64,000 bases of DNA, taken from JACPYF01 sp947085845. Lineage in GTDB: Bacteria > Patescibacteriota > Saccharimonadia > Saccharimonadales > Saccharimonadaceae. The position numbers and the translations under genes are program-made. The stretch spans positions 186,001 through 250,000 of the forward strand of contig CAMTXO010000002.1 in the NCBI GenBank assembly GCA_947085845.1, read 5' to 3'. Positions within the stretch are counted from its first letter, which is position 1. Each line of letters opens with the position of its first letter. Of the stretch, positions 1-7,943 are shown piece by piece. Below the pieces are notes generated by a model. That model was not told where the DNA came from, ran no database searches, and worked only from the letters and a program-made list of their open reading frames with translations.

Positions 1-402
1 GGAAACAACTATTTTTGGTTTTGTGACTTTTAAGTTTTTGTAGCTAGCAAGTTTTGTAGGAGGCAATACTTCTACTTCGGCGGTAAATTCCAACTCTTGA
101 CCCGGTACATATTTTTTCACTGCAACTTCAGGGCGGTCGAGGGGTTGTAGGTTTTCATTACCAAAAGCTTCCGGCACAGCACGATTTATTGCGTCGCTCA
201 TAGTGTGTGAATCAAGCTCTTCACTAGGGACACGCTGTTTCACAACATTTGTTGGCACTTTGCCTTTTCTAAAACCAGGCACTTTGAGTTCTTGACCAAG
301 ATGAATCAAGGCAACTTGCTCGGCTCCTGCAAGTTCTTTTTGGCTAAGAGTTATAGTTAACTCTACTTTTGTAGTGGTGATGTTTTTGCGTAATACTTTC
401 AT
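1..402 (-). CDS. tig: Trigger factor, N-terminal part (cut by window edge)
   Basis: Ribosome-associated peptidyl-prolyl isomerase and chaperone that binds nascent chains at the exit tunnel. Only the first 134 residues are inside the window and the frame stays open at base 1. The ribosome-docking signature of the family is visible at residues 41-50 (VPGFRKGKVP), followed by the usual acidic and helical N-domain sequence. The start is the ATG at 400-402. No Shine-Dalgarno sequence precedes it; instead an extended -10 box (TGG plus TACACT, 411-419) ends 8 bases upstream, so the mRNA may be leaderless. hisS lies immediately upstream and runs in the same direction. Confidence 0.93.
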   Translation of the reverse strand, partial: MKVLRKNITTTKVELTITLSQKELAGAEQVALIHLGQELKVPGFRKGKVPTNVVKQRVPSEELDSHTMSDAINRAVPEAFGNENLQPLDRPEVAVKKYVPGQELEFTAEVEVLPPTKLASYKNLKVTKPKIVVS

Positions 403-410
403 AAGTTACC

Positions 411-419
411 AGTGTACCA
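411..419 (-). promoter_or_regulatory. Extended -10 promoter of tig
   Basis: On the minus strand TGG is followed by TACACT and then 8 bases to the tig ATG. No convincing -35 is seen. The spacing would place the transcript start at or next to the start codon. Confidence 0.45.
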
Positions 420-461
420 CCCCCTTCTGTTTTCTGCTAGACAGGTGTTAAGTACTTGTAT

Positions 462-1766
462 TTAATTACGCTGGTCCTTCACTGTGCTAACAATTCGCTC
501 AAAACTAAGCTTCTCTTCGTTTGAAGTAGTTGTGTTCTTTAATGTATAAAGTCTACTCTTTATTTCTTCTTCACCTACGAATAGTAGGTATGGGATGTCT
601 TTTTTTAACCCGGTTTTGATTTGTTTTTCAGCCTTTTTTAAAGATATATCTACTTCGGTTCTTACGCCTTCCAAGCGCAAATCTTCCGCAAGTTTCAATG
701 CTGAAGGTAAAGTATTTTCCCCGATTACTACAATATATGCTTCGGTATTTGAGTGCAGTTTTGGTAGTAATTTGTGGGCTTTTAAAAATTCTTCGGCAGT
801 TGATGCACCTGGTGCAAAACCAGTGACAGGTATATTCTCTCCGCCAAAAACAGTAGTAAGACCATCATACCTACCGCCTCCAAACATAGCACGGTTGTTG
901 TCTGGATGATTATCGAAGACTTCAAAAACAACGCCGTTATAGTAGTCTAGTCCGCGCATGAGACTCATATCCAGACGCATACTTTTTATACCAGCATGGT
1001 CAAGTAGTTGGGATAGCTGGCTTAGCTCACCAAACACAGAGTTGTTGCGAATTTCGTCAGGTAACTCCCTGATTGTTTCGGCTGCAAAAACACTCGCTAT
1101 TTTTTTGAGTCCTTTATCTACTTGTTCTGGTTCAAAAATTTCAATTGCCTTGTCACGAAAATCATGTGCGGAAATCTTGTCTTTTTTATCAAACAGCTTC
1201 ATCATTAATTGTGACTGCACGACATCAAGTCCTAGGAAGTCTTTCATCATAAAATCTACCAACTTGCGATGATTGATTTTTATAGTGTACATATTCGGCT
1301 TGGCTTTGAAAGCTTTCAGAATGCGATCAGCGATTATGATAATCTCGGCATCCGCTTGTAGGTTTTCAACACCAAAAATATCAACATTTAGTTGCCAAAA
1401 TTCACGCTCTCTTCCCTTTTGTGGGCGTTCGTAACGCATAAAGTTTGCGATTGAATACCAGCGAGCTGGAAAGGGTGTTTCTTGCTGACGTGCTGCCATC
1501 ATTCTGGCAACAGTAGGTGTCATTTCCGGACGAATTGCGACTTCACGATCTCCACGATCGGTAAAACGATATGTCTCATCATTAACAAGATCTGCGCCAC
1601 TTTTTGCTGCGTAAATTTCCAGTGGCTCTAATATTGGTGCGCCATATTCTTCGTAACCAAAGCTCTCGACTACTTGCCGCCAAGTATGAAAGATGTAATT
1701 TTGTAGGCGTTTTTCATCAGGATAATAATCACGAGTGCCTTTGTAGGGTTGTTTGCTGAGACTCAT
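462..1766 (-). CDS. hisS: Histidyl-tRNA synthetase
   Basis: Class II aminoacyl-tRNA synthetase charging tRNA-His in the cytoplasm; 434 residues, normal for the family. The catalytic core shows motif 2 around residues 105-131 (MRYERPQKGREREFWQLNVD), the histidine-specific loop RGLDYYNGVVFE at 272-283, and GGGRYDG at 297-303 near motif 3. The C-terminal third, from about residue 340, fits the anticodon-binding domain. The ATG at 1764-1766 follows an extended -10 box (TGC-TATAAT) by 11 bases with no Shine-Dalgarno sequence. It lies downstream of the tRNA-Val/Leu genes, separated by a terminator hairpin, so it is probably transcribed from its own promoter. Confidence 0.97.
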   Translation of the reverse strand: MSLSKQPYKGTRDYYPDEKRLQNYIFHTWRQVVESFGYEEYGAPILEPLEIYAAKSGADLVNDETYRFTDRGDREVAIRPEMTPTVARMMAARQQETPFPARWYSIANFMRYERPQKGREREFWQLNVDIFGVENLQADAEIIIIADRILKAFKAKPNMYTIKINHRKLVDFMMKDFLGLDVVQSQLMMKLFDKKDKISAHDFRDKAIEIFEPEQVDKGLKKIASVFAAETIRELPDEIRNNSVFGELSQLSQLLDHAGIKSMRLDMSLMRGLDYYNGVVFEVFDNHPDNNRAMFGGGRYDGLTTVFGGENIPVTGFAPGASTAEEFLKAHKLLPKLHSNTEAYIVVIGENTLPSALKLAEDLRLEGVRTEVDISLKKAEKQIKTGLKKDIPYLLFVGEEEIKSRLYTLKNTTTSNEEKLSFERIVSTVKDQRN

Positions 1767-1777
1767 AACTTCTGTTA

Positions 1778-1786
1778 ATTATAGCA
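1778..1786 (-). promoter_or_regulatory. Extended -10 promoter of hisS
   Basis: Minus-strand TGC followed by perfect TATAAT, 11 bases from the hisS ATG. It sits just past the terminator of the tRNA unit, which supports an independent hisS transcript with a leader of only a few bases. Confidence 0.65.
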
Positions 1787-1792
1787 CTCCAT

Positions 1793-1818
1793 AGAAAAAA
1801 CCGAGCGTAAACTCGGTT
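1793..1818 (-). terminator. Rho-independent terminator behind tRNA-Val
   Basis: Perfect 7-bp stem (1799-1805 with 1812-1818) around a 6-base loop, followed on the minus strand by a run of T. It ends the tRNA-Leu/tRNA-Val transcript. Confidence 0.8.
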
Positions 1819-1825
1819 CTTTCTA

Positions 1826-1902
1826 TGGTGGGTTGTGAGGGACTCGAACCCCCGACCCCCTCGGTGTAAACGAGGTGCTCTAGCCAACTGAGCTAACAAC
1901 CC
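1826..1902 (-). tRNA. tRNA-Val (anticodon TAC)
   Basis: A full cloverleaf can be folded: acceptor stem 1896-1902 with 1830-1836, a D-arm beginning GCTCAGTTGG, a TTTACAC anticodon loop giving TAC, and a T-arm with GGTTCGAGTCC. The 3' CCA is encoded (1826-1828). It is transcribed after tRNA-Leu and before a terminator. A 14-base piece of its D-arm region is repeated just upstream in the spacer. Confidence 0.96.
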
Positions 1903-1929
1903 GCAACTGAGCTAACAGCTCAAAAACCG

Positions 1930-2014
1930 TGGTGCGCGAGAGAGGACTTGAACCTCCACGCCCGAAGGCACTAGTTCCTAAGACTAGCGCGTCTACCAAT
2001 TCCGCCACTCGCGC
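1930..2014 (-). tRNA. tRNA-Leu (anticodon TAG)
   Basis: Class II tRNA with a long variable arm. The acceptor stem is 2008-2014 with 1934-1940, the anticodon loop CTTAGGA gives TAG, and CCA is encoded at 1930-1932. A promoter-like TTGTAA, 17 bases, TAAAAT lies just upstream. It forms a unit with tRNA-Val. Confidence 0.96.
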
Positions 2015-2033
2015 AAAAATTGAGGCTTAGTCA

Positions 2034-2062
2034 ATTTTACCTTATCAATTCGTTTGTTACAA
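2034..2062 (-). promoter_or_regulatory. Probable promoter of the tRNA-Leu/tRNA-Val unit
   Basis: Minus-strand TTGTAA (2057-2062), a 17-base spacer and TAAAAT (2034-2039), about 20 bases before the mature 5' end of tRNA-Leu. The -35 overlaps the end of the upstream oxidase gene. Confidence 0.5.
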
Positions 2063-3673
2063 CCTCGGTAGATTGTCCGCGAACACGCCACTGACGTAAT
2101 GGTCGTCTAATTTGGCGGTGTCTTTGTCTTCGGCTATCTTTACGCCGGGATTGAATATGCCATAAACATCGAATATTTTTTTGATTTTTGCAAAAAGCTC
2201 TAATTCATCTGTACTAAACTGTCTTTCGTTTTGAATAACTCGAAGACGACCTTCACCATACTCCCCAGCAATTCCGCCGTCATGTTTGATTACTAGCGCG
2301 TAATAATCACTAATTAGTTTTTCTATCTTGTTACGATCACTTAGATTTTTCAGATCTATTTGAGCATGCGCATGTACTACGCCGGTTCCTAGATGTGATG
2401 AGAAGACAAATTTTGTACGATGTTTTTTTGCGAGATCGTGTGCAGCTTCAATAAAGTGGGGTACTTCGCTTGGTGGCAGTAGGGCATCTTCAACAATCGG
2501 CGAAGCAACCTTGTGGTCATCACCACTAGCAGCAAGTAAAGATTGAAGTCTGTGATAAATCTGCCATAACTCGCTAGCTGATTCTATATCTCCGGCACTA
2601 CTGGCTGTTTGATGGCCGAGTTTTTCAATCATCTTGGCAACCTTCTTAGCTTTGCCTTTGGCTTTGCGACCTACATCACTAAGCTCAATAAATAAAATAC
2701 CCTGGGGTATTAGATCCGGTTCATCATCAGGAAGTACTTCCTTTAAATCGGCTCCTGCGCGCTCTATACTGACGCCATCTACAAATTCAAGTTTGTCTGG
2801 GGAATATTTCATAATAGAATTTACCAGTCCCTCTATACCGTCAACTGAATTGAGCACTGCTACAACAACTTCCTTGTGGGGATGATGTGCATCGAGTCGA
2901 AGTATAATTTCAGTAATAATACCGAGCGTACCTTGAGATCCTGCAATCAGAGGAGTAAGGTCGAAATGACCTTTGCTTTTGACTTTTGTGATAGCATAGC
3001 CTGCGCTCGTTTGTTTTTGAGCCAAACCTGCAATTACCTCTTCGTTATCCTCGATAAGAGCATCGAGTTTTCGATAAATTTCGCCTTCAAAACCATTAAG
3101 CCCCTTTTTCTTGCTGAGCTGTCTCTTGCTAAGTCGCTCTGTTTGCAAAATATCACCATTGCTCAGAACTACTTCTAATTGATCTGTCCATTGTGCTGCA
3201 TCGCCGTATTTGAGCGCACGTTCACCATATGTATTATTCGATATAGCGCCGCCAATGGTACTGGACGGGTTAGAAGAGTCGATAGTGACATCTAGTCCAT
3301 GGGTGTGCATCGCTTGCTTGAGGGCCGTTATAGTAACGCCGGGCTGAGTACGAACTAGTTTTTGTTTTGTATCAACTTCAAAAATAGTTGTGAAGTGAGT
3401 TGGCAAAGAAATAATCGCACCGGAACCAATAGCCGCACCCACTAGGCTTGACCCGCTTCCGCGTGCTGTCAGTGGTAGTACGTGCCCTTTTTGGGCTAAT
3501 TGCCAGGCAAAGTGCGCTATTTTACGCACATCACTAGTATCGTATGGATAAGTAGCTAAAATAGGCGTACACTTTAAGACGCTTCCGTCAGTTGACAAAG
3601 ATGAACGAACGCCTGCCGTACTAAGTACTTCTCCGCGCAAATGCGTCGCAAGATAACTCGCAATTTTACTCAT
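2057..3673 (-). CDS. FAD-binding oxidase, glycolate/D-lactate dehydrogenase type
   Basis: Flavoprotein of the vanillyl-alcohol oxidase/GlcD superfamily, 538 residues. An N-terminal FAD_binding_4 domain contains the pyrophosphate-binding segment RGSGSSLVGA at 71-80 and the conserved SSTIGGAISNN stretch near 137. A C-terminal FAD-oxidase domain carries GVVHAHAQID and a GGIAGEYGEGRLR-like segment, where classical members have GGxxxGEHGxG. The family oxidises 2-hydroxyacids such as D-lactate or glycolate and passes electrons to a carrier; the substrate here is not readable from sequence. The start ATG follows a good Shine-Dalgarno (GAGGG). It is monocistronic, with tRNA genes downstream and a divergent unknown gene upstream. 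Confidence 0.88.
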   Translation of the reverse strand: MSKIASYLATHLRGEVLSTAGVRSSLSTDGSVLKCTPILATYPYDTSDVRKIAHFAWQLAQKGHVLPLTARGSGSSLVGAAIGSGAIISLPTHFTTIFEVDTKQKLVRTQPGVTITALKQAMHTHGLDVTIDSSNPSSTIGGAISNNTYGERALKYGDAAQWTDQLEVVLSNGDILQTERLSKRQLSKKKGLNGFEGEIYRKLDALIEDNEEVIAGLAQKQTSAGYAITKVKSKGHFDLTPLIAGSQGTLGIITEIILRLDAHHPHKEVVVAVLNSVDGIEGLVNSIMKYSPDKLEFVDGVSIERAGADLKEVLPDDEPDLIPQGILFIELSDVGRKAKGKAKKVAKMIEKLGHQTASSAGDIESASELWQIYHRLQSLLAASGDDHKVASPIVEDALLPPSEVPHFIEAAHDLAKKHRTKFVFSSHLGTGVVHAHAQIDLKNLSDRNKIEKLISDYYALVIKHDGGIAGEYGEGRLRVIQNERQFSTDELELFAKIKKIFDVYGIFNPGVKIAEDKDTAKLDDHYVSGVFADNLPRL

Positions 3674-3740
3674 ATATTTCCCTCACTATCATTTGGTTAT
3701 TATCATACCACAAGCGCAATACCTGAACCAACACATTTGC

Positions 3741-3770
3741 TTGTAGTAAAATATTTGTGCATGCTATAGT
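3741..3770 (+). promoter_or_regulatory. Promoter of the 3830-4285 gene
   Basis: TTGTAG (3741-3746), an 18-base spacer and TATAGT (3765-3770), preceded by TGC, an extended -10. The expected transcript start near 3777 rules out the GTG at 3776 as the natural start codon of the downstream gene. Confidence 0.6.
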
Positions 3771-3829
3771 ACTGGGTGAAGTGGGCGGAATTATCCGTCC
3801 TTTTTGTACTTCGAGAGAAGGGAATAAAG

Positions 3830-4285
3830 TTGGGACTGAAAGAAAAGATACGCAATATGGCTAGCAGTCCACCTCAAGAACCACTCGCTCCTCCAAGTGA
3901 ACGTGCGGCTCAAGTAATGAGCCTGCTATTGAACAACCATGCAACAATACGCAGTCGAGTACCTGTGCATGCAGGTATGTGGCAGCGCTGGGCACAGGTG
4001 CTTGCCGAAGAAATTGTTGACGTGCTGTGCGATGAGGGATCGCGTAAAAACAACACTTTGATCCGGCGATTTGACCAAATCCGTGATGATGGGATATTTA
4101 TCATGGGGTTAGATGCGGAGGAGGCGACCGTTCCACTAGGCGCAATAACTGCGCTAAATGGACATCACGAGGTATACCGCAAAGTTGGCGATCAAGCCTT
4201 TAGTACAGTCAGCAAAATGCTCTATGACCTACCCCCAGACTGTCCCACGATTCCGATATTTATCGGATCAAGTCAGGGACAATAA
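3830..4285 (+). CDS. Conserved-looking protein of unknown function
   Basis: I do not recognise this family. The product is a soluble protein of about 150 residues: a proline-rich N-terminus, a helical middle (MWQRWAQVLAEEIVDVLCDE), and a C-terminal part with alternating hydrophobic and charged residues. No signal peptide or membrane segment is seen. The frame is open from a GTG at 3776, but the promoter would start transcription there. The TTG at 3830 has an AGAAGGGA ribosome-binding site 6-7 bases upstream, and an ATG at 3857 is the alternative. It is a lone plus-strand gene between minus-strand units and ends at a terminator hairpin. Confidence 0.6.
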   Translation: MGLKEKIRNMASSPPQEPLAPPSERAAQVMSLLLNNHATIRSRVPVHAGMWQRWAQVLAEEIVDVLCDEGSRKNNTLIRRFDQIRDDGIFIMGLDAEEATVPLGAITALNGHHEVYRKVGDQAFSTVSKMLYDLPPDCPTIPIFIGSSQGQ

Positions 4286-4286
4286 C

Positions 4287-4335
4287 GCCCCGAGTAAGTG
4301 CGAAAGCTCTCTACTTGGGGCTTTCGTATTTTTAT
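4287..4335 (+). terminator. Terminator behind the 3830-4285 gene
   Basis: A 10-bp stem pairs 4287-4296 with 4312-4321. An alternative perfect 7-bp stem (4301-4307 with 4320-4326) is followed by TATTTTT. The structure sits between convergent genes and could act in both directions. Confidence 0.65.
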
Positions 4336-6092
4336 GGGGTATTATAAACCTGCGACTGCTCGGCTGACCAGTCAGAGACATTATAAAAACGATCAGTTGG
4401 GCTAACTAACGAATCAGTCTGTTGAAGCGCATTCGTCCCGTCGGTAACTGTATAACGTAGGCTTGAACGATATAGAGCAAGTGCTGGTACGTCCTCGACC
4501 CAACGACGTGCAAAGGTTGCATATTTTGGATCACGCAGAGCCATACTTGAACGACCTCTCGCTGTGATTAGCGCGTCATCAGCAGAAGGTGATGTATAGT
4601 TCGCAAAGTTTAGCCCAGAGCTTGATATTTGTGAAGAGTGCCAAAATGCATAGCTGTCGGGATCTCCGCCCATTGACAGCTCGTACACCAAAACATCATA
4701 TGCTCTTGGTTGTAATATGATTTGCTGTATTTGCTCTGGATCAATCAGTTGAGTTTGTGTTTTGATTCCCAATTTACGCCACTGATCAGTTAAGTTTTTT
4801 ACTATTTTTTTGTAATTTGCTGTATCTACCGAAACAACACGCAGCTCTAGTGGTTGTCCGGATTTTTCACGAATACCTTTGCTATTTTTTACCCAGCCAG
4901 CTGCATCAAGTTGCTGTGAAGCTGTTGTCGGGTCAAAAATAGGTTGTGTTATTTGATTCGCTAGTGGGGTTTGATTGTTGATAATTGGACCTTCTAATGC
5001 CTTTGTCGCACCTAGCTGCTTGCGGAGCTTTTCCCTGTCTATAGACTGCACTAGCGTTTTTCGAATAGCTTTATCTTTCAGAGCCCCTGCATCTGTACGA
5101 AATATAGCAAAGACACCATTGTTAAGTGTTACATCAGTTGAATGAAGACCGCGAGCTACTACATTAACGCCACTTGCAGCATTGATCTCACGACGTTGAA
5201 TGCCTTTTACCAGATCATCACGATTATCATATACATACAGTGAAAAACGAGATAGCTTTGGTGGACCATCCCAATAATCTTCATTTTTTTCAGTTTGCAG
5301 TGCTTTCTTGTCATTACTTGCATCGATGTTTTGAAGATCTACATATTTGAATGGACCACTACCTATAGGATGATTATTAAAATTGTTTTCTTGTAGCTCT
5401 TGTGGAGGTACCTTGCTCAAAAGGTGACTTGGTACAATCGGAAATGTAAGCGCCGACGCAAACGGTGCGTAGCTAGTCGGTAGCGTAAAAGTAACCTGTT
5501 GTTTGCCGCTTGCCTCTGCTTTAATACCCTGCCAACTAGATGACTGCCTAGCTCCAGACAGCGGATTTTGCATAGCTTGGACTGTATAGACTACATCCTC
5601 GGCGGTTAGTGGATGTCCATCGTGCCATTTTTGACCAGGACGTATAGTAACAGTGTAGATTTTACCATTATCGCTCACGGTGTAAGCCTCTGCCGCATCA
5701 CCCTGCAAACGACCATGCGTATCATATGCAAGTAGGCTCGAGAACATCAGTCTACTTGCCGAAACCTCTGCATTGCTAGCAGCAAAAAGTGGATTGAGGT
5801 TATCAAGTGGCCCTAAAACCCCTTCTCCATACGCAGCATCTACTGCAGGCTCGGGCGTGCTGACATATCTTTGATTGAAAATAACTTGAGCAGCATTGAG
5901 CCCAATGAGGATAATCAGTAGCAGCAGCCAAGCAATCAAATGTCTGCGTATTAACTGAAGATTCTCCAATCGACTGACTAGAAATTTATGTGCATGTTTC
6001 GCCGTGGCGGTTTCAACTTTTTTTGATTGTTTATCAACCGTTCCGAGATCGATTTTTTTTAGCTTGCGCCAAGATGGAATCTTTTTTTTCAT
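4332..6092 (-). CDS. Membrane-anchored extracellular solute-binding protein (family 5, OppA-like)
   Basis: Peptide/nickel-type substrate-binding protein of the SBP_bac_5 family, about 586 residues from the ATG at 6090-6092, which lies 7 bases after the secG stop. In that numbering, a basic cytoplasmic N-terminus of about 50 residues precedes one membrane segment (HLIAWLLLLIILIGLNAAQ). The extracytoplasmic binding domain follows, with the family landmark around GQKWHDGHPLTAEDVVYT. There is no lipobox, so it is held by the membrane helix, unlike ordinary lipoprotein receptors. No permease or ATPase for oligopeptide uptake lies beside it. It is the last gene of the uvrC-pepP-secG run and is followed by a terminator. 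It may capture peptides, fitting a parasitic lifestyle, but this is inference. Confidence 0.85.
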   Translation of the reverse strand: MKKKIPSWRKLKKIDLGTVDKQSKKVETATAKHAHKFLVSRLENLQLIRRHLIAWLLLLIILIGLNAAQVIFNQRYVSTPEPAVDAAYGEGVLGPLDNLNPLFAASNAEVSASRLMFSSLLAYDTHGRLQGDAAEAYTVSDNGKIYTVTIRPGQKWHDGHPLTAEDVVYTVQAMQNPLSGARQSSSWQGIKAEASGKQQVTFTLPTSYAPFASALTFPIVPSHLLSKVPPQELQENNFNNHPIGSGPFKYVDLQNIDASNDKKALQTEKNEDYWDGPPKLSRFSLYVYDNRDDLVKGIQRREINAASGVNVVARGLHSTDVTLNNGVFAIFRTDAGALKDKAIRKTLVQSIDREKLRKQLGATKALEGPIINNQTPLANQITQPIFDPTTASQQLDAAGWVKNSKGIREKSGQPLELRVVSVDTANYKKIVKNLTDQWRKLGIKTQTQLIDPEQIQQIILQPRAYDVLVYELSMGGDPDSYAFWHSSQISSSGLNFANYTSPSADDALITARGRSSMALRDPKYATFARRWVEDVPALALYRSSLRYTVTDGTNALQQTDSLVSPTDRFYNVSDWSAEQSQVYNTP

Positions 6093-6099
6093 AGACACT

Positions 6100-6330
6100 T
6101 TATGCGAGTAGTAATCCCGCAAGTAGTGAACCTACGAAAATAACTGCCAAAATAACTGTTGCCTCATACAAACTTTTATCTGTACCACGACGTGTTGTGT
6201 ATAGCTCGCCCGAACTACCGAAACCGGCACCTAATGAAGCACCTCTTTGTTGCAATAAAATGCACAGCACCATCAAGATAGAGGAGATCATCATTATAAT
6301 CTGTAATATCGTGTCAATACTCATATTCAT
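6100..6330 (-). CDS. secG: Protein-export membrane protein SecG
   Basis: Accessory subunit of the SecYEG translocon. At about 76 residues it has the expected size, with two hydrophobic helices flanking the conserved cytoplasmic loop (LLQQRGASLGAGFGSSG). The second helix is followed by only a few residues. Several starts are possible (GTG at 6333, ATG at 6330, ATG at 6324). A TATAAT at 6336-6341 sits just upstream, within the end of the preceding gene. It lies between the PF04020 gene and the solute-binding protein gene in a tight minus-strand run. Confidence 0.92.
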   Translation of the reverse strand: MNMSIDTILQIIMMISSILMVLCILLQQRGASLGAGFGSSGELYTTRRGTDKSLYEATVILAVIFVGSLLAGLLLA

Positions 6331-6341
6331 CACTAATTATA

Positions 6342-6731
6342 TCACGCCTTACTATGTGCAGAGTTAGTTTTATGAGTGTCGAGTACGCTTGAAATAGTGT
6401 AGTTAATTAGACTTAGAATTATCCCTGCCAAAATTGCCTGCCAAAAACTCATATTTAGACTAGGTACGAGCAGTAAGGCCAACCATACCATTAGTCCGTT
6501 TACTACTAGCATAAATAAACCAAGAGTCAGGACTATTGCAGGTAGGCTCAAGATAGTAACAATTGGTTTGAGTAGTGAGTTAACAACTGAGAAAGCTAGC
6601 CCTGCACCAATATATGTCCATACAGTTGGCTCAGCCCCAGGAGCCACTCCTCCGAGTAGACGTACTGCTAGCCATATACCAAAACTTGTCGCCAACCAGC
6701 GCAAGGCAAATATTGAAAGTTGTTGTATCAT
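6342..6731 (-). CDS. Four-helix membrane protein, PF04020 (YvlD/phage-holin-4 type)
   Basis: A 129-residue integral membrane protein with four hydrophobic segments, matching the Mycobacterial 4-TM phage holin / YvlD family in size and pattern (GxxPTVWTYIGAGLAFSVVN around residue 33-52, and NxLLKPIVTILSLP). Despite the family name, most chromosomal members are not lysis proteins and their role is unclear. It lies 6 bases after pepP and 8 bases before secG, so it is probably co-transcribed. Confidence 0.82.
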   Translation of the reverse strand: MIQQLSIFALRWLATSFGIWLAVRLLGGVAPGAEPTVWTYIGAGLAFSVVNSLLKPIVTILSLPAIVLTLGLFMLVVNGLMVWLALLLVPSLNMSFWQAILAGIILSLINYTISSVLDTHKTNSAHSKA

Positions 6732-6737
6732 TGCACT

Positions 6738-7943
6738 TTAGTATACCAAACTCGTTGGTAACTTTGCACTGAGGTTTAACGCACCATTTTTTGTTATCAA
6801 TATGTCATCTTCTATCCGAACACCAATACCCTCTTTCGGTATATATATACCTGGCTCTATCGTAATGACCATCCCCTCCTGCAGTGTTTCATGAGCTAAT
6901 GGTTCGTGGAGGTCTAGCCCGAGGCCATGGCCAATAGCATGTGGAAAATAATGGGGGAGTTCTGTCAATGGGTCGTCTTTTACTAGCTTTAGTTCTTTAA
7001 GTTTTTCAGTCATTTCCATTTCAACTATATGTTGTAAATCTTGCAACGATAGGGTAGGGCAGAGTTTTTTGATTATGCTTGTCTGGACAGAAAGAACAGC
7101 TTCGTGTACCTCTTTGGATCTATTTGTAGGATTTCCAAAAGCTAAAGTGCGAGTAATGTCTGCCGAATATTGCCCTATTTTGGCACCTGTATCGATAAGT
7201 AGTAATTTTCCTTTGTGTAGTTTTGCATTGTTTTTGTTGTAGTGAAGCGTGCATGCATTTTTGCCACCAGCAACGATCGGCTCAAAACTATGCTGCGCAC
7301 CTGCTCGAATAAACTCTCGACTAATATCGGCTTCGACCTCATACTCATAAACATAGTCTGACATGTTTGATTTTACAAGCTCTAGTGCTTTGTGGGTGAT
7401 ATTAATAGCCTTTTTAATTTGAGTAATTTCTTCTGATTGCTTGATTGCTCTTATGACGGCGAGTTCTTTGCGACAGTTTTGTACATTTTGGAAATTTCTG
7501 TCTAAAAGATCATATACTTTCGCAAGTGCGGGATTGAGCACGAAATTATATCTTTCAACACCTTCTGGCTGCTTTATGGTGTGGACTAAATTGTGCGAGC
7601 GTTTTAATTGACGTAACAAATTTAGAGCATCGTCACGAGAAATAACTTCTTCTGCACCGCTTATTTTTTGTGCATCACTGTCGCTTAATGAACCATTGAA
7701 AATAGCCGTATACGAATCAGCATCTGGTCTAACTAACCAACTCTTATCCCTATTACCATCGTATATTACCCACCAATCTGGCTCCGTAATTCCAGTCAGA
7801 TACAAAAAATTACTTTCTTGTTCGAACTTGAAAGCTTCGTCGTTTGTACGCTGCATTTTGCTGTAAGCTGTTGCTACTATCAGCCCACCTTTTAGTGCTT
7901 GGGCGAGTTTGCGACGATTATTTACAAAAAAAGCTGTTTTCAT
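6738..7943 (-). CDS. Xaa-Pro aminopeptidase-like M24 metallopeptidase
   Basis: Cytoplasmic dinuclear-metal peptidase of clan MG that removes N-terminal residues next to proline; 401 residues. The N-terminal AMP_N-type domain covers roughly residues 1-150. The pita-bread catalytic domain carries all expected metal ligands: D251 (LLIDTGA), D262 (SADITR), H335/H339 in HAIGHGLG, E363 in TIEPGIY and E378 in VRIEDD. Its ATG overlaps the uvrC stop as ATGA, showing translational coupling. It may help recycle imported peptides together with the solute-binding protein of the same run. Confidence 0.92.
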   Translation of the reverse strand: MKTAFFVNNRRKLAQALKGGLIVATAYSKMQRTNDEAFKFEQESNFLYLTGITEPDWWVIYDGNRDKSWLVRPDADSYTAIFNGSLSDSDAQKISGAEEVISRDDALNLLRQLKRSHNLVHTIKQPEGVERYNFVLNPALAKVYDLLDRNFQNVQNCRKELAVIRAIKQSEEITQIKKAINITHKALELVKSNMSDYVYEYEVEADISREFIRAGAQHSFEPIVAGGKNACTLHYNKNNAKLHKGKLLLIDTGAKIGQYSADITRTLAFGNPTNRSKEVHEAVLSVQTSIIKKLCPTLSLQDLQHIVEMEMTEKLKELKLVKDDPLTELPHYFPHAIGHGLGLDLHEPLAHETLQEGMVITIEPGIYIPKEGIGVRIEDDILITKNGALNLSAKLPTSLVY

